DNA of 38,017 nucleotides from Acetobacter ghanensis (GTDB lineage Bacteria > Pseudomonadota > Alphaproteobacteria > Acetobacterales > Acetobacteraceae): positions 304,777 to 342,793 of the forward strand of contig NZ_LN609302.1 of the NCBI RefSeq assembly GCF_001499675.1. The letters run 5' to 3'. Each line of letters opens with the position of its first letter. Position 1 is the first letter of the stretch. The translations under genes were made by a program, and so were the position numbers. This document shows positions 35,474-38,017 of this stretch, in pieces. The notes under the pieces were generated by a model that was not told where the DNA came from, did no database searches, and saw only the letters and a list, made by a program, of their open reading frames with translations.

Positions 35474-36379
35474 TTATTCCGCTGCGGCGGCAGGCGCTGC
35501 CACCGGCTTGGGCGGCGGAGCCTTTACATCGGCCGGAGCGTGCGTAAGCAGGCCAATCAGGCGGGCCAGCGTGGCAGGCAGGTCCTTGCGGGCCACAACC
35601 ATATCCAGCATCCCGTGTTCCACCAGATATTCGGAGCGCTGGAAGCCCTCTGGCAGTTTTTCACGCACCGTATCCTGAATAACGCGGGGACCGGCAAAGC
35701 CGATCAGAGCATTGGGCTCGCCAATCTGCACATCGCCCAGCATGGCGAAGGAGGCCGTCACCCCACCCGTGGTCGGGTTGGTCAGCACCACAATGTAGGG
35801 CAGGCCCGCATCCCGCAGCATCTGCACCGCAACCGTTGTGCGGGGCATTTGCATAAGGCTGATGACCCCTTCCTGCATACGTGCGCCACCAGAGGCGGTA
35901 AACACCACCAGCGGGGACTTTTGCAGAATGGCCAGACGGGCGGCGGCCACAAACCGCTCACCAAAGGCAGCGCCCATGGTGCCTGCCATAAATTCAAACG
36001 CCATAACGCCCACAACAGCATTATGGCCACCAATGGTGCCATGCGCGACGACCAGAGACTCGTCCAGATGGCTCTTGGCGCGCGCATCCTTCAGGCGGTC
36101 GGTGTATTTTTTCTGGTCCCTGAAGCCCAGCGGGTCCACGGGGGCCAGCGGCAGTTCAATACGGGTGAACTCACCGTTATCAAAGGTCCATGCCAGACGG
36201 TCGTTCACCAGCACGCGCATGTGGTGCCCGCAATGCGGGCAGACATTCTGCGCCTTGCGCAGTTCCTTGGTCAGAACCATCTGGGAGCACGAATCACAGG
36301 TGGTCCACAGGTTATCCGGCACATCACGGCGCAACAGGCCGCGGATTTTGGGACGGACGTATTCGGTGATCCAGCTCAT
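35474..36379 (-). CDS. accD: Acetyl-CoA carboxylase carboxyltransferase subunit beta
   Basis: Transfers the carboxyl group from biotin to acetyl-CoA in the first step of fatty acid synthesis, as a heterotetramer with AccA. The product is 301 residues. An N-terminal four-cysteine zinc ribbon (C28, C31, C47, C50 in TTCDSCSQ and NVCPHCGHH) is followed by the crotonase-like core with [19 protein letters not shown] and [12 protein letters not shown]. The tail is Ala/Pro-rich. It forms a unit with folC, 8 bases downstream. Confidence 0.97.
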   Translation of the reverse strand: MSWITEYVRPKIRGLLRRDVPDNLWTTCDSCSQMVLTKELRKAQNVCPHCGHHMRVLVNDRLAWTFDNGEFTRIELPLAPVDPLGFRDQKKYTDRLKDARAKSHLDESLVVAHGTIGGHNAVVGVMAFEFMAGTMGAAFGERFVAAARLAILQKSPLVVFTASGGARMQEGVISLMQMPRTTVAVQMLRDAGLPYIVVLTNPTTGGVTASFAMLGDVQIGEPNALIGFAGPRVIQDTVREKLPEGFQRSEYLVEHGMLDMVVARKDLPATLARLIGLLTHAPADVKAPPPKPVAAPAAAAE

Positions 36380-36492
36380 TTTGAACCCTGTGACTGCACT
36401 AGACTAACTGCGCGGACCCTGCCCGCCTGCGTGGTTGCATTACGCGGGCGACGCCAATCTGCCAAGTGATTATGAAAGACCAGACTCTGGCC

Positions 36493-36530
36493 GGGCAGGA
36501 TGGCACGCACGAAACATGCCCCTCCTGCCC
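36493..36530 (-). terminator. Possible stem-loop downstream of trxA
   Basis: GGGCAGGA (36493-36500) pairs with TCCTGCCC (36523-36530), with extra GGCA/TGCC pairing inside. It lies 16 bases past the trxA stop on the minus strand. There is no T run, so it may slow or end transcription only in part before accD. Confidence 0.4.
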
Positions 36531-36545
36531 CTGTTGCCAAAGCTT

Positions 36546-36872
36546 TTAAAGCGCGCCTTCAACCCAGGCTTTAAGCTGGCTTTTGGGCAGTGCGCCAACC
36601 TTGGTGTCCACCACCTTGCCGTCACGCACCAGCATAAGGGTGGGGATAGAGCGCACACCATACGTGTTGGGTGTTACAGGGTTGTCATCAATATTGACCT
36701 TGGCAACTGTCACCTTGCCCTGCATGTCCTTGCCGATTTCTTCCAGCGCCGGGCCGATCATTTTGCACGGACCGCACCATTCTGCCCAAAAATCCACCAG
36801 AACAAGGCCGGATGCCTTAAGCACATCGGCATCAAAGCTGGAATCGCTGACAGCAAGCGTATGTTCACTCAT
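36546..36872 (-). CDS. trxA: Thioredoxin
   Basis: General disulfide reductase of the cytoplasm, 108 residues. The active site WCGPC is at 32-36 ([16 protein letters not shown]), with the cis-Pro in RSIPTLMLV. The ATG at 36872 has AAGGAAA 7-8 bases upstream and gives the standard length; an ATG at 36935 would add 21 atypical residues. It lies 128 bases downstream of addA, a neighbour pair common in alphaproteobacteria. Confidence 0.97.
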   Translation of the reverse strand: MSEHTLAVSDSSFDADVLKASGLVLVDFWAEWCGPCKMIGPALEEIGKDMQGKVTVAKVNIDDNPVTPNTYGVRSIPTLMLVRDGKVVDTKVGALPKSQLKAWVEGAL

Positions 36873-37000
36873 GACGTGTTTCCTTCTGCTGGGTGCTGGA
36901 GCACCACAAGCTGTCTCTTTATCAGGTCCGGGCATAGGCGTGCGGGTACACCCACTACCAGACCGGGGTTAGCTAACACTTAAGGTCGTGCGCGCCGTGG

Positions 37001-38017
37001 TCAAGATGCCAGACCACCAGACGGCTGTGGAGCATGGTGGTCCAGCAGGGCATCGGGCAGCAGGTCCGCACGGGGCACCTCCGTCCAGACCAGCACGCAC
37101 GTTACAGCCTTACCCGGCCACAAACCCTGCAACAAAGCGCGATAAGCCGCCATCTGCCGCAGGTACAGCACTGGTGTCTGCTCCACTTTGTTAGGGGCAT
37201 GGCGGCCACTTTTATAATCACACACCACAACCCGGTCAGGCATGACACACATCCGGTCCACCTGCCCCACGATAACCTGCCCACCTGCAACGCCAGCCAA
37301 ACGCTGCTCCGCACGGGCGTTGGGAGCAAACAGGTCCACCAGATCTGGCATACGCAACACCGCAACAATCTGGGCGGCAAGGTGCGCCGCTTCCCGTGCG
37401 GACAGGCCCGAAGCCGGGCGTGCAAGCCAGCTCTGGGCCAACCGCTCCTGATCCACCACAGGATGATCGGGCAAAAACTGCAACAGGGAATGGACCAGAT
37501 TACCCTTGCGGAACGCTGCCTCACGCGCTTTGGCGGGAGTAACCGCCGCCACATCCAGTGGAGAACGGGCCGGAGGCAGCGGGCCAAGCATGGTGTCATC
37601 CGGCCTGCTGGGGGCCAACGGGCGGGCCAGCGGCCCCTCCGCCACCGGCGGGCGCGACCGCCACAAAGGCGCCTGCCCCACCCAGCCGGGCAGGCCGGGA
37701 CCTGCCACACCATTCTGCCCTACATCCACCTGCACAACTGGTTGCGGCACAGACGGTGCGGTGGGAGTAGCCTGCTCCTCCAGCACCAGCATTTTGCCCG
37801 GCCAGTTCCCCAAGCTCCAGTCATGCTCGGCTGCGCCTGCGCGCTCAAACCCAAGGCGGCATCGCTCGTACCAGCTTTCTGCCGGTACCGTGCGGCCGGG
37901 CTTCCAGCCGCAGACCACCAACCTGTCTGCCGCACGCGTGAGCGCACATAAAGCAGGCGATTATACTCCTCTATCGCCTTCTCCCGCATAGTCTCATACA
38001 GGCTCCGGGTCAGCCCG
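37001..38017 (-). CDS. addA: AddA double-strand-break repair helicase-nuclease, C-terminal part, with a frame break
   Basis: The visible part is the end of AddA, which with AddB unwinds and trims broken DNA ends; the rest lies beyond the right edge. From the edge, the frame gives RSLYETMREKAIEEYNRLLYV, the start of the helicase motif normally read as LLYVALTRA. At about 37945 one G is missing, and LTRAADRLVVCGW continues in another frame, which then runs to 37001. The C-terminal nuclease domain is present: RKGNLVHSLLQFLP, then GQVDRMCVM and VVVCDYKSGR, matching the GxVD and DYK metal-site motifs. The frame break at a conserved site is probably a sequencing indel, but a real mutation cannot be excluded. 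Confidence 0.85.

Overview
The window is a GC-rich, gene-dense stretch of a bacterial chromosome. Its genes point to an alphaproteobacterium, most likely an acetic acid bacterium (Acetobacteraceae, Acetobacter-like). The pointers are the addA-trxA-accD-folC order, the tandem cysteine desulfurase / 2Fe-2S ferredoxin / mnmA cluster, a DksA with a degenerate zinc finger, an FnrN-type FNR with a CX2CX7C cluster, and an ETF/ETF-QO cluster. This assignment comes from recognising protein families, not from a database search. I see no insertion sequence, prophage, CRISPR array or integrated element. The content is mostly housekeeping.

Left part (1-8.3 kb): a TetR-family regulator cut by the window edge converges on a minus-strand electron-transfer group (ETF-ubiquinone oxidoreductase, etfB, etfA). 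Next come a lone 2-oxoglutarate/Fe(II) oxygenase and an oxygen-response block: hemN and ompW on the minus strand, divergent from fnr. Two FNR-type boxes lie in the ompW-fnr intergenic region. One is a perfect match and the other matches 9 of 10 positions. Together they suggest an autoregulated low-oxygen switch controlling an outer-membrane protein and oxygen-independent haem synthesis.

Middle part (8.3-24.8 kb): a Do/HtrA protease, tadA, a possible 51-residue exported peptide, and a plus-strand run of a PuuD-like hydrolase, rluB and a frameshifted rsmD. Then come ssb, dksA behind a very AT-rich promoter region, tRNA-Thr(GGT), and a glycine-rich lipoprotein. A minus-strand series follows: a 703-residue PLP fold-type-I protein of unknown function, a histidine phosphatase, tldD and tyrS. 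After it are ftsK and an RluA-family pseudouridine synthase on the plus strand.

Right part (24.8-38.0 kb): a minus-strand series of a frameshifted cysteine desulfurase, an intact cysteine desulfurase, ferredoxin, mnmA, a GST-like protein and a GT4 glycosyltransferase. Its core looks like a sulfur-delivery and tRNA 2-thiolation unit. An alpha/beta hydrolase diverges from it behind a leader rich in inverted repeats. It is followed by cysS-trmJ, tRNA-Thr(TGT), folC-accD, trxA, and the C-terminal part of addA, which runs off the right edge.

Three conserved genes (rsmD, the second cysteine desulfurase, addA) each carry a single-base reading-frame break, two of them in T runs. This could be real decay or recoding, but indel errors in the assembly are at least as likely and should be excluded first. 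The least explained item is the 703-residue PLP protein paired with a histidine phosphatase. The best-supported regulatory unit is the FNR-OmpW-HemN block.
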